This document shows, one piece after another, positions 1 through 7,992 of a DNA stretch of 64,000 bases. The stretch's first letter is position 1. The number at the start of each line of letters is the position of its first letter. A program made the translations under genes and the position numbers. Origin of the DNA: Frankiaceae bacterium (GTDB lineage: Bacteria > Actinomycetota > Actinomycetes > Mycobacteriales > SCTD01); NCBI GenBank assembly GCA_016650445.1, contig JAENVS010000034.1:1-64000 (forward strand), written 5' to 3'. The notes below the pieces were generated by a model. The model was not told where the DNA came from. It worked only from the letters and a program-made list of their open reading frames with translations, and ran no database searches.

Positions 1-305
1 CACCCCGCCACGTCGCCAAGGGCCTGCTCTACCTCGGCCTCGCGCAGGTCAGCGGGGACGACCCCGACGCGGTCCAGACGCTGCGACGGGCCGCGACGCT
101 CGCCGAGTCGCTGGGCACGATCCCCCTCATCTGGCCGGCGCGGGCGCTGCTCGGCGCGCTGGTGGCCGACGAGGACCGCACCGAGAGCGACCGCAGTCTG
201 GCCGCCGCCAGGTCCGCCGTCCTCGCCATTGCCGGCGACCTGCCCCCGGGCGTGCGGGCGGAGTGGCTCGCCAGACCGGACATAGCGGCCCTTCTGGGGG
301 GCTGA
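1..305 (+). CDS. C-terminal end of a TPR-type (regulator-like) protein, partial
   Basis: The reading frame is open from the window edge (first full codon at base 3) to a TGA at 303-305 and gives about 100 residues. It is an alpha-helical, Ala/Leu/Arg-rich segment with a TPR-like helix pair (GLLYLGLAQ, then ATLAESLG and LIWPARALLGALV). Such repeats are typical of the C-terminal part of large ATPase-containing transcriptional regulators (MalT/LuxR or SARP-type) and of adenylate-cyclase-like regulators in actinobacteria. The effector domains lie outside the window, so the function cannot be assigned. The next gene starts 178 bp downstream after a region with tandem palindromes, so it is probably a separate transcription unit. 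Confidence 0.55.
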   Translation, partial: PRHVAKGLLYLGLAQVSGDDPDAVQTLRRAATLAESLGTIPLIWPARALLGALVADEDRTESDRSLAAARSAVLAIAGDLPPGVRAEWLARPDIAALLGG

Positions 306-325
306 CCGCCCGGGTGTCGGGATTC

Positions 326-360
326 ACCCACCCGGGTGAGACCGATAACCCACCCGGGTG
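326..360. promoter_or_regulatory. Tandem palindromic operator candidate (two ACCCACCCGGGTG copies)
   Basis: The 13-mer ACCCACCCGGGTG occurs at 326-338 and again at 348-360. Each copy contains the perfect 10-bp palindrome CACCCGGGTG, and the copies are 22 bp apart, two helical turns. A half-like CCCGGGTG also lies at 309-316. The pair sits about 125 bp upstream of the kinase-like gene, in the only gap before the bldM-like operon. That arrangement suits cooperative binding of a dimeric regulator. The cognate protein is unknown. Confidence 0.5.
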
Positions 361-483
361 GGCGGCCGGATCTGGTCATGACGGGCCAGAAGCGCGGATT
401 CGGCTCACGTCCAGGCTCCCGGGTGCCGATGCTGACGGTGAGAGCGCACCGTCGGCGTGCGCCGAGCCGCAGCGGAGGTGGGG

Positions 484-1467
484 ATGGGCCGGACCGCTCC
501 GCCCCCGCTCGCCGACGCCGTCCTGCCCGGTCGGCTCGCCGAGCTGCTCGGCGACCACGGCGAGGCCGCACTCACCGAGGCGCTCGACCTCGTCGTGACG
601 GAGCTCGGCCTGCGCAGCGCCGTCCTCCGCGAGACCGACCCCCACGGCGGCTCCGTCCATCGGGCTGGGCGCCTTCGGGCCGTTGCCGGCGATGCCGTCG
701 CGGCAGTGCCGGCCATGCGCGTCGTGCCTTCCGGCGGTGCGGCTCCGGCGACCGTCGAGCTGCCCGTGCGTTCGGGTGGGCGCGACGCGTGCGTGCTGTC
801 CGTCCTGGGTGCGCGCCCGTCGCAGCTGCCGGTGCTGCGGGCTGTCGCGGCCGTTCTCGGGCTCGCGCTCTTCCGCCCGAGCCGCCTGCCCCTCGCCGAC
901 GCCGCCGCCGACCTGGTCGCCGCTGCCGATGCCGAGGCCGATGCCGCCGCGGATCACCTGCACGACGGCCCCGTCCAGGCGCTCGTCGTCGCCCACTACG
1001 CCGCCACGGCGGCGGCTCGCGGCGGCGACCCCGTCGCCGCTCGGGACGCCGTCCAGGCCGCTCTCGTAGAGCTCCGTCGCGCGCTGTGGCACCTGCGTCC
1101 CCGTGGCGACGGCGGCCTCGCCGCCGCGCTCGGTCTGCTGTCCGACCGTCTCGAGGAAGCCGGCGGTGCGCCCCTCGGCTTCGTCCTCGACGAGCCGCTG
1201 TCCGCGGCGCTGCCCAGCGCGGTCGTCTCGACGGCGTACCGGCTCGTGCAAGCCGCCGCGGTACCGCCCGACGCGGGTCCGGTTCGCGTGACGCTGCGAC
1301 GAGAAGGCGGCACGGCCGTGCTCGACATCGACGGCGGTACGCCGCTGGCCGACGTCGCTCGCTGGACCGCGAAGGCTCGCGCCCTCGGCGGCTCTCTCAC
1401 CTCGACCGAGGCGCGTACTCGCCTCGCCGTACCTCTCACCACACCACGACCGAAGGCGACCTCGTGA
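484..1467 (+). CDS. NarL-family sensor histidine kinase-like protein, degenerate ATPase domain
   Basis: This 327-residue protein has an H-box with the sequence HDGPVQAL (His160) characteristic of HisKA_3/NarL-type kinases, after an N-terminal GAF-like stretch (about residues 20-130). The C-terminal region has the length of a HATPase domain, but the conserved features are eroded. The N-box position reads AYRLVQAAAV without the usual Glu/Asn, and the G-box reads DIDGGTPL instead of a D-x-G-x-G motif. Active autophosphorylation is therefore doubtful. No membrane segment is evident, so it should be cytoplasmic. ATG 484 is chosen because GGAGG lies 5 nt upstream. Its stop overlaps the GTG of the response regulator by 4 bp, so the two are translationally coupled. 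It may work as a pseudokinase or phosphatase partner. Confidence 0.7.
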   Translation: MGRTAPPPLADAVLPGRLAELLGDHGEAALTEALDLVVTELGLRSAVLRETDPHGGSVHRAGRLRAVAGDAVAAVPAMRVVPSGGAAPATVELPVRSGGRDACVLSVLGARPSQLPVLRAVAAVLGLALFRPSRLPLADAAADLVAAADAEADAAADHLHDGPVQALVVAHYAATAAARGGDPVAARDAVQAALVELRRALWHLRPRGDGGLAAALGLLSDRLEEAGGAPLGFVLDEPLSAALPSAVVSTAYRLVQAAAVPPDAGPVRVTLRREGGTAVLDIDGGTPLADVARWTAKARALGGSLTSTEARTRLAVPLTTPRPKATS

Positions 1468-2096
1468 CCACCACCGTGTTGATCTGCGACGACCACCGCA
1501 TCGTGCGGGAGGGCCTGCGCCAGTTCGTCGCCGGCGTCCCCGGCGTCGACCGCGTCGACACCGCGGCCAGCGGCGAAGAGGTCCTTGCCCGCTATCCGCA
1601 CGAGAAGCCCGACCTGGTCCTGATGGACGTGCGGATGCCCGGCCTCGGCGGCCTGGAGGCGACGCGGCGGCTCGTCAACGAGCACCCGGACGCGAAGGTC
1701 ATCATGCTGACCGCAGCCGACGATCGCGACCAGGTCGCCGCTGCCGTCTCGCACGGCGCCCGGGGCTACCTGCTCAAGGACGTCAGTCATGAGGAGCTGT
1801 GCGCGGCCGTGGCGCACGCGCTGCAGGGGGCCGATCTGGTCGAGCCGTCGCTGCGGCGCGCGCTCGCCGGCCAGCAGGCCGTGCGGAGCGCTGCCCCCGG
1901 CACCCAGCTCACCGAACGGGAGCTCCAGGTCCTGACCGGGATGAGTCAGGGCAAGTCGAACAACCAGATCGGCAAGGACCTCTACCTCAGCGAGGACACC
2001 GTCAAGACCCACGCCAGGCGGCTGTTCCGCAAGCTGGGCGTCAACGACCGGGCGCAGGCGGTCGCGCTCGGTTTCCGGCGGGGCCTGGTCAGCTAA
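1464..2096 (+). CDS. bldM: BldM-like NarL/FixJ-family response regulator
   Basis: The 210-residue protein has a receiver domain at residues 4-120 and a LuxR-type helix-turn-helix at 149-207. The phosphorylation pocket is complete: Asp9/Asp10, the acceptor Asp55 in LVLMD, Thr83 and Lys105. The recognition-helix region (DTVKTHARRLFRKLG) and the tail AVALGF closely match Streptomyces BldM as I recall it. Location also supports this, since bldM lies beside the sigma factor gene shbA and guaB in Streptomyces. BldM controls sporulation-associated genes, but which genes this protein controls is not visible here. The GTG start overlaps the stop of the kinase-like gene (GTGA). In Streptomyces BldM is an orphan regulator, so a coupled kinase-like partner is unusual. 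WhiI is an alternative family member. Confidence 0.7.
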   Translation: MTTTVLICDDHRIVREGLRQFVAGVPGVDRVDTAASGEEVLARYPHEKPDLVLMDVRMPGLGGLEATRRLVNEHPDAKVIMLTAADDRDQVAAAVSHGARGYLLKDVSHEELCAAVAHALQGADLVEPSLRRALAGQQAVRSAAPGTQLTERELQVLTGMSQGKSNNQIGKDLYLSEDTVKTHARRLFRKLGVNDRAQAVALGFRRGLVS

Positions 2097-2150
2097 CGCG
2101 TGGCTGCGCGGACCGGGCTGTCGCCTGTAACGCTTGCATCGTCGGTCACG

Positions 2151-2722
2151 ATGTCGACTGTGACGGACGAGATGTCTCCTCTCGTCGCCCGTGCCCAGTC
2201 GGGCGATCGGGTGGCGCTCGAGGAGCTTCTGGTCCGTCTGCGACCTGGCGTCCTGCGGTACTGCCGCGCCCGCCTCGGCCGTAGCGCCGGCTCCTTCGGG
2301 TCGGCGGACGACGTGGCACAGGAGGTGTGTGTGGCGGTCATCACCGCCCTGCCTCGCTACGTCGATCAAGGACGTCCGTTCGCCGCGTTCGTCTACGGAT
2401 CGCCGGCCACAAGGTCGCCGACGCGCAGCGCGCCGGGTTCCGCGACCGTAGTGACGTCACCGATGAGCTGCCTGACCACGCCGATGGCCGGCCGGGACCC
2501 GAGGAGACGGTCGTGGCAGCCGCCGAGGCGCAGGTCGTCGCCGAGCTGCTCGACCGCCTGGCTCCGGCGCATCGCGAGCTCTTGCTGCTGCGCGTCGTCG
2601 CCGGCCTGAGCGCCGAAGAGACCGGATCCGCGCTCGGCATGAGCCCGGGCGCCGTTCGCGTCGCCCAGCACCGGGCCCTCGCCCGGTTGCGCACCCTGTC
2701 GGCTGAGAGCACCGCGCCATGA
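2151..2722 (+). pseudogene. sigD: ECF sigma factor, SigD/ShbA type, interrupted by a -1 frameshift
   Basis: Two overlapping frames together encode a 190-residue group IV sigma factor. Region 2 (LVARAQSGDRVALEELL ... DDVAQEV) is in the first frame. The second frame carries the end of region 2 ([11 protein letters not shown]) and region 4 ([18 protein letters not shown]). The junction is at 2398/2399, where FAAFVYG must continue as IAGHK. One base is missing, so the frame leaves the sigma reading there. No slippery heptamer is visible. The gene order sigma - RsdA-like - DUF5319 - guaB - guaB3 matches mycobacterial sigD and Streptomyces shbA loci. The start is either ATG 2151 or GTG 2160, without a clear ribosome binding site. 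The stop overlaps the anti-sigma ATG (ATGA). A sequencing or assembly error is as likely as true inactivation, because the downstream frame has no other damage. Confidence 0.75.
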
Positions 2723-3597
2723 GCCTGTACGACGGCACGCTCGACGACGAGCCCGTTGACGTGGCTGCGGTCAACGCCGACAACGAGCTGCTCGAGCAGC
2801 TGCGACACGCGCTCAGCCCCGACGCCGCCGTCATCTGGGATGACGACGACGACGAGCTCGACCCTGCGCTTGGCCTGCTGCGCTCGCTCCAGCGCGACGT
2901 GTCCGCCGACCTGCCCAGCGAGTCGGTGCTCCCGCCGCGCATCACCGAGCTGCTGCCGCGCCGTCGTCACCTCGGCCGGGGCGCGACCGTGGCCCTCGTC
3001 ACCGCCGGTGTGCTGTCGATCGGTGGCGTCGCTGCCGCGTCCGCACCGGGGCAGCCCCTGTCCGGCGTGCGCTCAGCTGTGTCCTCCGCGGTTTCCGACG
3101 TTGTCAGCGCCATCACGCCGGACGCACCGGTCGGTCCCGATCTCGTCAAGCCCAGCCTCAGCCCGCGTCCGACCGTTACGCCGACTCCTCCCGGTCAGCT
3201 GGTCAGCGCGGCCGCGCGGTCGGCCTCGGCGGCGTTGCAGATCGAGGCCAATCTCGACCGCGCCGAACGGCTCCTCGACGACGGCAGGTACGCCGCGGCG
3301 GAAGCCCAGCTCGATGCCGCGGTGCACAAGCTGCCGTTCCTGCTGCCGGGTGCGGACCTGGACCGCCTCACCTCTCGGTTGATCGACCTGCAGACGCGGT
3401 TCGCGAACGGTCCCGACCCGAAGGCGTCGCACAAGCCTGACGACAAGGGCGCACCCGAGGGCAAGGGCAAGAGCGCCAGCAGCAGCCCGCGCTCGGACAG
3501 CAGCGGGCGGGGCAGCGACCCTTCACCCGGCGCCCGGCCGACCGCGCTCCCCAGTGGTAGCGCACGCTCGGGCGAGTTCCCTGGCGAGGCCCGCTAG
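2719..3597 (+). CDS. rsdA: Membrane-anchored anti-sigma-D factor, RsdA-like
   Basis: The 292-residue protein has an acidic cytoplasmic N-terminus containing [14 protein letters not shown] (about residues 19-32), resembling the short sigma-binding helix of mycobacterial RsdA. A run of Asp residues follows at 41-46. One membrane segment lies at 88-108 ([20 protein letters not shown]). The rest is a long external region that is Pro/Ser/Lys rich at its end, with a helical stretch at about 165-230. In Mycobacterium, RsdA holds SigD at the membrane and is released by regulated proteolysis. The ATG overlaps the sigma-factor stop by 4 bp, the usual layout for a sigma/anti-sigma pair. Its TAG shares a CTAG tetranucleotide with the stop of the convergent DUF5319 gene. 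Confidence 0.75.
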   Translation: MSLYDGTLDDEPVDVAAVNADNELLEQLRHALSPDAAVIWDDDDDELDPALGLLRSLQRDVSADLPSESVLPPRITELLPRRRHLGRGATVALVTAGVLSIGGVAAASAPGQPLSGVRSAVSSAVSDVVSAITPDAPVGPDLVKPSLSPRPTVTPTPPGQLVSAAARSASAALQIEANLDRAERLLDDGRYAAAEAQLDAAVHKLPFLLPGADLDRLTSRLIDLQTRFANGPDPKASHKPDDKGAPEGKGKSASSSPRSDSSGRGSDPSPGARPTALPSGSARSGEFPGEAR

Positions 3598-3977
3598 CCG
3601 TCCAGCGCGGCGTCCGCGAAGCCGCGGGCGTACTCCCAGCTGACGTAGTCGGCGGGATCCGGCGAGAACGCCGGCTCGTGCACGCGCGTTGTGCCTTGGT
3701 CGAGCAGGTGGCGCAGATTGCCCCTGAGCAGGTCCCAGGCGAAGTAGTGCGGCTCGCGGCAGTCCTCGCAGTCCACCACCAGGCCCTTGATGCCGCGCGG
3801 CGACAGCAGGGCCTCGAAGACCTCGAGGTCCTCGAGGTCCTCGAGCACGTCCTCGCGCTCCAGCGGCGAGAGCGGCTCCAGCGCGGCGTCCGGGTCCCCG
3901 TCCAGGGCGGCGAGCTCCTGGGCAGGGTCGTCGGGATCGCCGCTGAACGGGTCGACGGGGTCCGCGGGTGGCGTCAT
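3594..3977 (-). CDS. DUF5319 family protein
   Basis: This 127-residue soluble acidic protein has an N-terminal Pro/Asp/Glu-rich half. The conserved C-terminal half has a CxxC pair (Cys70, Cys73 in VVDCEDC) followed by HYFAWDLLRGNLRHLL. This matches the DUF5319 family, which sits next to sigD/rsdA and guaB in many actinobacteria (Rv3412 in M. tuberculosis). The function is unknown. ATG 3977 is preferred over upstream in-frame codons because a TACGCT -10 element lies only 7 nt before it, and the extra N-terminus would be low-complexity sequence antisense to the guaB leader. Its stop overlaps that of the RsdA-like gene tail to tail. Confidence 0.75.
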   Translation of the reverse strand: MTPPADPVDPFSGDPDDPAQELAALDGDPDAALEPLSPLEREDVLEDLEDLEVFEALLSPRGIKGLVVDCEDCREPHYFAWDLLRGNLRHLLDQGTTRVHEPAFSPDPADYVSWEYARGFADAALDG

Positions 3978-3984
3978 CCCTGTC

Positions 3985-3990
3985 AGCGTA
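3985..3990 (-). promoter_or_regulatory. -10 element (TACGCT) of DUF5319, leaderless type
   Basis: Read on the minus strand, TACGCT ends 7 nt before the ATG at 3977. That spacing would place the transcription start at or next to the start codon. No Shine-Dalgarno sequence is present. This is an inference from spacing only. Confidence 0.45.
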
Positions 3991-4077
3991 GGCGAGCGGG
4001 GTGCGTCGCAACACCAGCGTGAGCGCGTTGCGTCGTACGATGACTCTTTTCCCCGAGGCTCGCGCCGGGAAGGTGAC

Positions 4078-6753
4078 ATGGACCCCTTCGAAGACGCCGC
4101 CACGGACACGCGGGACGCCTACGCAGCGAAGTTCCCCCTGCTGGGCCTGACGTTCGACGATGTGCTGCTGCTGCCTGGCGAGACCGACGTCATCCCCAGC
4201 GAGGTCGACACGACGACCCGGCTGACCCGGGGGATCTCGCTGCGCGTGCCGCTCATCTCCAGCGCGATGGACACCGTCACCGAGTCGCGCATGGCGATCG
4301 CGATGGCCCGCCAGGGCGGCCTGGGCATCCTGCACCGCAACCTGTCGATCGAGGACCAGGCCTACCAGGTCGACCTCGTGAAGCGCACGCAGACGGGGAT
4401 GATCAGCAACCCGATCACGATCGGCCCGAAGGCGACGCTGGAGGACCTCGACGAGCTGTGCGGTCAGTACCGCGTCTCCGGGCTGCCGGTGGTCGACGAC
4501 GACACGACGCTGATCGGCATCATCACCAACCGCGACCTGCGTTTCGTCCCCGTCGCCGACTGGGCGTCGACGCACGTCGCCGACGTCATGACGCCGATGC
4601 CGCTGGTCACCGCGCCGATCGGCATCTCGCGCGAGGACGCGACGGCGCTGCTGCGCAAGCACAAGCGCGAGCGGTGGCCGAGCGTCGACGCCCAGGGCCG
4701 GCTCGCGGGGCTCATCACCGTGAAGGACTTCGTGAAGTCCGAGCAGTTCCCCGACGCGACGAACGACAGCCACGGCCGGCTCATGGTCGGTGCGGCGGTC
4801 GGCTACTTCGGTGACGCATGGGAACGCGCCACGACCCTTGTCGAGGCGGGCGTCGACGTGCTCGTCCCCGACGTCGCCAACGGCCACGCCCGCCTGATGC
4901 TCGACATGATCCGGCGGCTGAAGAAGGACTCCGCGACGCGGCACGTTCAGGTCCTCGCCGGCAACGTCGCCACGCAGGCGGGCGCACAAGCACTCGTCGA
5001 CGCTGGTGCCGACGGGGTAAAGGTTGGGGTCGGGCCTGGATGCTTCGGCGCAGGCACGCGCATCCTGATGGCTGACGCGACGTACAAGAACATCGAGGAC
5101 GTCGAGGCCGGCGACCGTGTCATCACGATGTACGGCAAGCCCGCAACGGTGCTGAAGAGCTGGTGCACCGGCACCCGCGAGGTCATGGCCGTCCGCCACG
5201 TGGCCTCCGGCGCCGAGACCGTTGCGACGCCGGACCACCGCTTCTTCGTCGGGGACCTGTCCACCGTCTCGCCGGCTTCGGTGCTCTCCAGGGGCTATGC
5301 AAAGGCGCTAGCGCAGCCGACTCGCTTCGGTCTCTCCAAGCTCGGCTGGAAGGACATCGGACAGGTCGACCGCGATGTGCTCCTCATGCCGCGCCACGTT
5401 CACTTCGAGCTCCCCGAGTTCCTCGAGTTCAACCTGGAGGACTTCGCTGTACGCCGTGACAAGCAGCTCGCCCGCTACGAGCGCACGATTCGGGACAGCG
5501 AAGACCTCGGATTCCTCATTGGAACGTTCCTCGGCGATGGCCACGCCTTCCTCAACACGGTTCGAAACTCCGACATCGGTCGCGTGACCTGGTACTTCGG
5601 TGCGCACGAGACCGAGCTCGCGGAGAAGCTCTGCGATGTGGTCGAGCGGGTCACCGGTGTCCGGCCGACCGATGGAGGGACCAAGGCTGGTTGCCGTCAC
5701 CTGCACCTGTACTCGTTGCAGTGGGCTCGGCTCCTGGCCCAATGCGGCAAGAAGACAGACAAGCACCTTCCGGCGGGCTGGCTGACGGAGAACCCGGACT
5801 ACCAGCGCGGGCTCCTGGACGGGCTCGTCGCATCCGACGGCTTCGTCGATGGCAGCGGCCGGGTCTGCTTCAAGAACACCTCCCGCGCACTGTCCGAGCT
5901 GTTCGGCGTTCTCTGCCTGCTCGTTCACGGCGCACTGCCCAATGTTGAGACCGAGGCGGGGTCTGCCGGCGGCCTGAAGGGCGTCCGTGACGAGGATTGC
6001 GCCACGTCGTACAAGTCCCGTTTGAACGTCACGCACGCCAAGCGGCATCTCGACGAGCACAGCGTCGTGAAGCTCCTGGGCACCCGCTCGATTGATGGGG
6101 CCGTTCCCGTCTACGACCTGGAGATCGACGACGACAGTCACAGCTTCATCGCTGACAACGCCATCGTGCACAACTCCATCTGTACGACGCGCGTCGTCGC
6201 TGGCGTGGGTGTCCCACAGGTGACGGCAATCTTCGAAGCAGCTCGTGCATGCCATCCGGCCGGCGTACCGGTGGTGGGTGATGGCGGGCTGCAGTACTCC
6301 GGAGACATTGCTAAGGCGCTCGTCGCCGGCGCCGACTGCGTGATGATCGGCTCGCTGTTCGCCGGTTGCGACGAGAGCCCCGGTGACCTGATCTTCGTCA
6401 GCGGCAAGCAGTACAAGGCCTATCGCGGCATGGGCTCGGTCGGCGCGATGGCCTCACGGGGCAAGCGCTCCTACTCCAAGGACCGCTACTTCCAGGCTGA
6501 CGTCGCCTCCGACGACAAGATCGTGCCGGAGGGCATCGAGGGTCAGGTGCCGTACCGCGGGCCGCTGTCCGCGGTGACGCACCAGCTCGTCGGCGGGTTG
6601 CACCAGTCGATGTTCTACGTCGGCGCGCGCACCATCCCCGAGCTGCAGGAGCGCGGCCAGTTCGTGCGCATCACCGCTGCCGGGTTGAAGGAGAGCCACC
6701 CGCACGACATCCAGATGACCGTCGAGGCGCCCAACTACACCGGCGGTCGCTGA
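4078..6753 (+). CDS. guaB: IMP dehydrogenase GuaB containing an intein
   Basis: GuaB oxidises IMP to XMP with NAD+, the committed step to GMP. Removing the intein (5041-6174) leaves a 513-residue enzyme, a normal length. The N-terminal barrel begins with [10 protein letters not shown] and has the conserved SSAMDTVTE. Two CBS domains lie at about residues 115-235. The barrel resumes with the active-site loop GPG|SICTTR, whose Cys is the catalytic thiolate. The intein separates GPG from SICTT, so unspliced protein cannot be active and splicing is essential. ATG 4078 has GGAAGG upstream and a TACGAT -10 candidate at 4036-4041. guaB3 starts 3 bp after the stop, and guaA lies 4.7 kb downstream. 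Codons bordering the intein on both sides are unusually A/T-ending (see findings). Confidence 0.96.
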   Translation: MDPFEDAATDTRDAYAAKFPLLGLTFDDVLLLPGETDVIPSEVDTTTRLTRGISLRVPLISSAMDTVTESRMAIAMARQGGLGILHRNLSIEDQAYQVDLVKRTQTGMISNPITIGPKATLEDLDELCGQYRVSGLPVVDDDTTLIGIITNRDLRFVPVADWASTHVADVMTPMPLVTAPIGISREDATALLRKHKRERWPSVDAQGRLAGLITVKDFVKSEQFPDATNDSHGRLMVGAAVGYFGDAWERATTLVEAGVDVLVPDVANGHARLMLDMIRRLKKDSATRHVQVLAGNVATQAGAQALVDAGADGVKVGVGPGCFGAGTRILMADATYKNIEDVEAGDRVITMYGKPATVLKSWCTGTREVMAVRHVASGAETVATPDHRFFVGDLSTVSPASVLSRGYAKALAQPTRFGLSKLGWKDIGQVDRDVLLMPRHVHFELPEFLEFNLEDFAVRRDKQLARYERTIRDSEDLGFLIGTFLGDGHAFLNTVRNSDIGRVTWYFGAHETELAEKLCDVVERVTGVRPTDGGTKAGCRHLHLYSLQWARLLAQCGKKTDKHLPAGWLTENPDYQRGLLDGLVASDGFVDGSGRVCFKNTSRALSELFGVLCLLVHGALPNVETEAGSAGGLKGVRDEDCATSYKSRLNVTHAKRHLDEHSVVKLLGTRSIDGAVPVYDLEIDDDSHSFIADNAIVHNSICTTRVVAGVGVPQVTAIFEAARACHPAGVPVVGDGGLQYSGDIAKALVAGADCVMIGSLFAGCDESPGDLIFVSGKQYKAYRGMGSVGAMASRGKRSYSKDRYFQADVASDDKIVPEGIEGQVPYRGPLSAVTHQLVGGLHQSMFYVGARTIPELQERGQFVRITAAGLKESHPHDIQMTVEAPNYTGGR
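5041..6174 (+). other. Intein with LAGLIDADG homing endonuclease, inserted in the GuaB active-site loop
   Basis: This 378-residue in-frame insert starts with Cys1 ([10 protein letters not shown]) and ends with His377-Asn378, followed by extein Ser. These are the residues needed for canonical class 1 splicing. Block B shows TPDH (63-66). The endonuclease motifs are [12 protein letters not shown] (156-167) and [12 protein letters not shown] (256-267), each retaining an acidic Asp (166 and 266), so both splicing and homing nuclease activity look intact. Block F is [17 protein letters not shown]. Third codon positions carry visibly more A/T than surrounding genes, consistent with horizontal arrival. 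The insertion point is two residues before the catalytic Cys of IMP dehydrogenase. Confidence 0.95.
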
Positions 6754-6756
6754 CGC

Positions 6757-7932
6757 ATGGCAGACGTCGAGATCGGCATCGGCAAGTCCGGTCGTCGTGC
6801 GTACGGGTTCGACGACATCGCCGTCGTCCCGTCCCGGCGCACCCGCGACCCGGAGGACGTCTCGATCGCGTGGGAGATCGACGCCTACCGGTTCGAGCTG
6901 CCGCTGGTCGCGTCGGCGATGGACGGCGTCATGTCACCGGACACCGTCGTCACGCTCGGTCGTCTCGGCGGTCTCGGTGTCCTCAACCTCGAAGGCCTCT
7001 GGACGAGGTACGACGACCCGGGGCCGTTGCTGACGGAGCTGGCCGAGCTCCCGCCCGAGCGCGTCACCGCGCGGATGCGCGAGATCTACGCCAAGCCGAT
7101 CGAAGGCGGGCTCATCAAGGACCGGATCTCGCAGATCCGCGATGCCGGCGTCACTGTCGCGGCATCACTCACGCCGCAGCGCACCGTGCAGTTCGCGCAG
7201 ACGGTCATCGACTCGGGTGTCGACATCTTCGTCATCCAGGGCACGGTGGTCTCCGCGGAGCACGTGTCGTCCCGCGCGGAGCCGCTCAACCTCAAGCGCT
7301 TCATCGCCGAGCTCGACGTGCCGGTGATCGTCGGCGGCTGCGCGACGTATCAGTCGGCGCTGCACCTGATGCGCACGGGCGCCGCCGGCATCCTCGTCGG
7401 AGTCGGCCCGGGGCAGGCCAACACGACGCGCGCGGTCCTCGGCATCGGCGTACCGATGGCGACGTCCATCGCCGACGCGGCCGGAGCCCGCCGTGACTAC
7501 CTGGACGAGTCAGGCGGTCGCTACGTGCACGTCATCGCCGACGGGGGCATGCGCACCGGCGGCGACATCGCGAAGGCGATCGCGTGCGGCGCCGACGCGG
7601 TGATGATGGGCAGCCCGCTCGCGCGCGCGACCGAGGCGCCCGGTCGCGGGTGGCACTGGGGCCACGCCGCGCACCACCCGGTGCTCCCGCGCGGCACCCG
7701 GCTCAAGGTCGAGCAGGTCGGCACTCTGGAGCAGGTGCTGCTCGGTCCCGCCTGCACCGACGACGGCTCGACCAACCTGTTCGGCGGGCTGCGCCGCGCG
7801 ATGGCGATGACCGGCTACTCCTCGATCAAGGAGTTCCAGAAGGTCGAGGTCATGGTGGCGCCGTCGCTGCGGACCGAGGGCAAGGACCTGCAGCAGGCGC
7901 AGGGGACCACGACGGGCGCAGACGCGCGGTAG
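6757..7932 (+). CDS. guaB3: GuaB3-family IMP dehydrogenase-related protein
   Basis: This 391-residue protein is a single TIM barrel without CBS domains, as in GuaB3 proteins of actinobacteria and cyanobacteria. Family features are FDDIAVVPSRRTRDPEDV near the start and DESGGRYVHVIADGGMRTGGD. Where GuaB has GPGSICTTR, this protein has GPGQANTTR (7408-7428), so residue 222 is Asn in place of the catalytic Cys. The covalent IMPDH/GMP-reductase mechanism therefore cannot operate in the usual way. The biochemical role of GuaB3 is unsettled, and GMP reductase activity has been reported for some members. The ATG starts 3 bp after the guaB stop, so the two are almost certainly cotranscribed and possibly coupled. 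Confidence 0.85.
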   Translation: MADVEIGIGKSGRRAYGFDDIAVVPSRRTRDPEDVSIAWEIDAYRFELPLVASAMDGVMSPDTVVTLGRLGGLGVLNLEGLWTRYDDPGPLLTELAELPPERVTARMREIYAKPIEGGLIKDRISQIRDAGVTVAASLTPQRTVQFAQTVIDSGVDIFVIQGTVVSAEHVSSRAEPLNLKRFIAELDVPVIVGGCATYQSALHLMRTGAAGILVGVGPGQANTTRAVLGIGVPMATSIADAAGARRDYLDESGGRYVHVIADGGMRTGGDIAKAIACGADAVMMGSPLARATEAPGRGWHWGHAAHHPVLPRGTRLKVEQVGTLEQVLLGPACTDDGSTNLFGGLRRAMAMTGYSSIKEFQKVEVMVAPSLRTEGKDLQQAQGTTTGADAR

Positions 7933-7992
7933 GGAGGAAATGACCGCCCCGCGGCGAAGTCAGGGGGACTGCCCGAGTCAGGAGCCTCAGCC

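Noticed and set aside
336-1463. N-terminal extension of the BldM-like regulator frame
   Set aside because: The frame is open upstream but encodes an Arg/Pro-rich shadow of the kinase gene. The receiver domain starts properly at GTG 1464.
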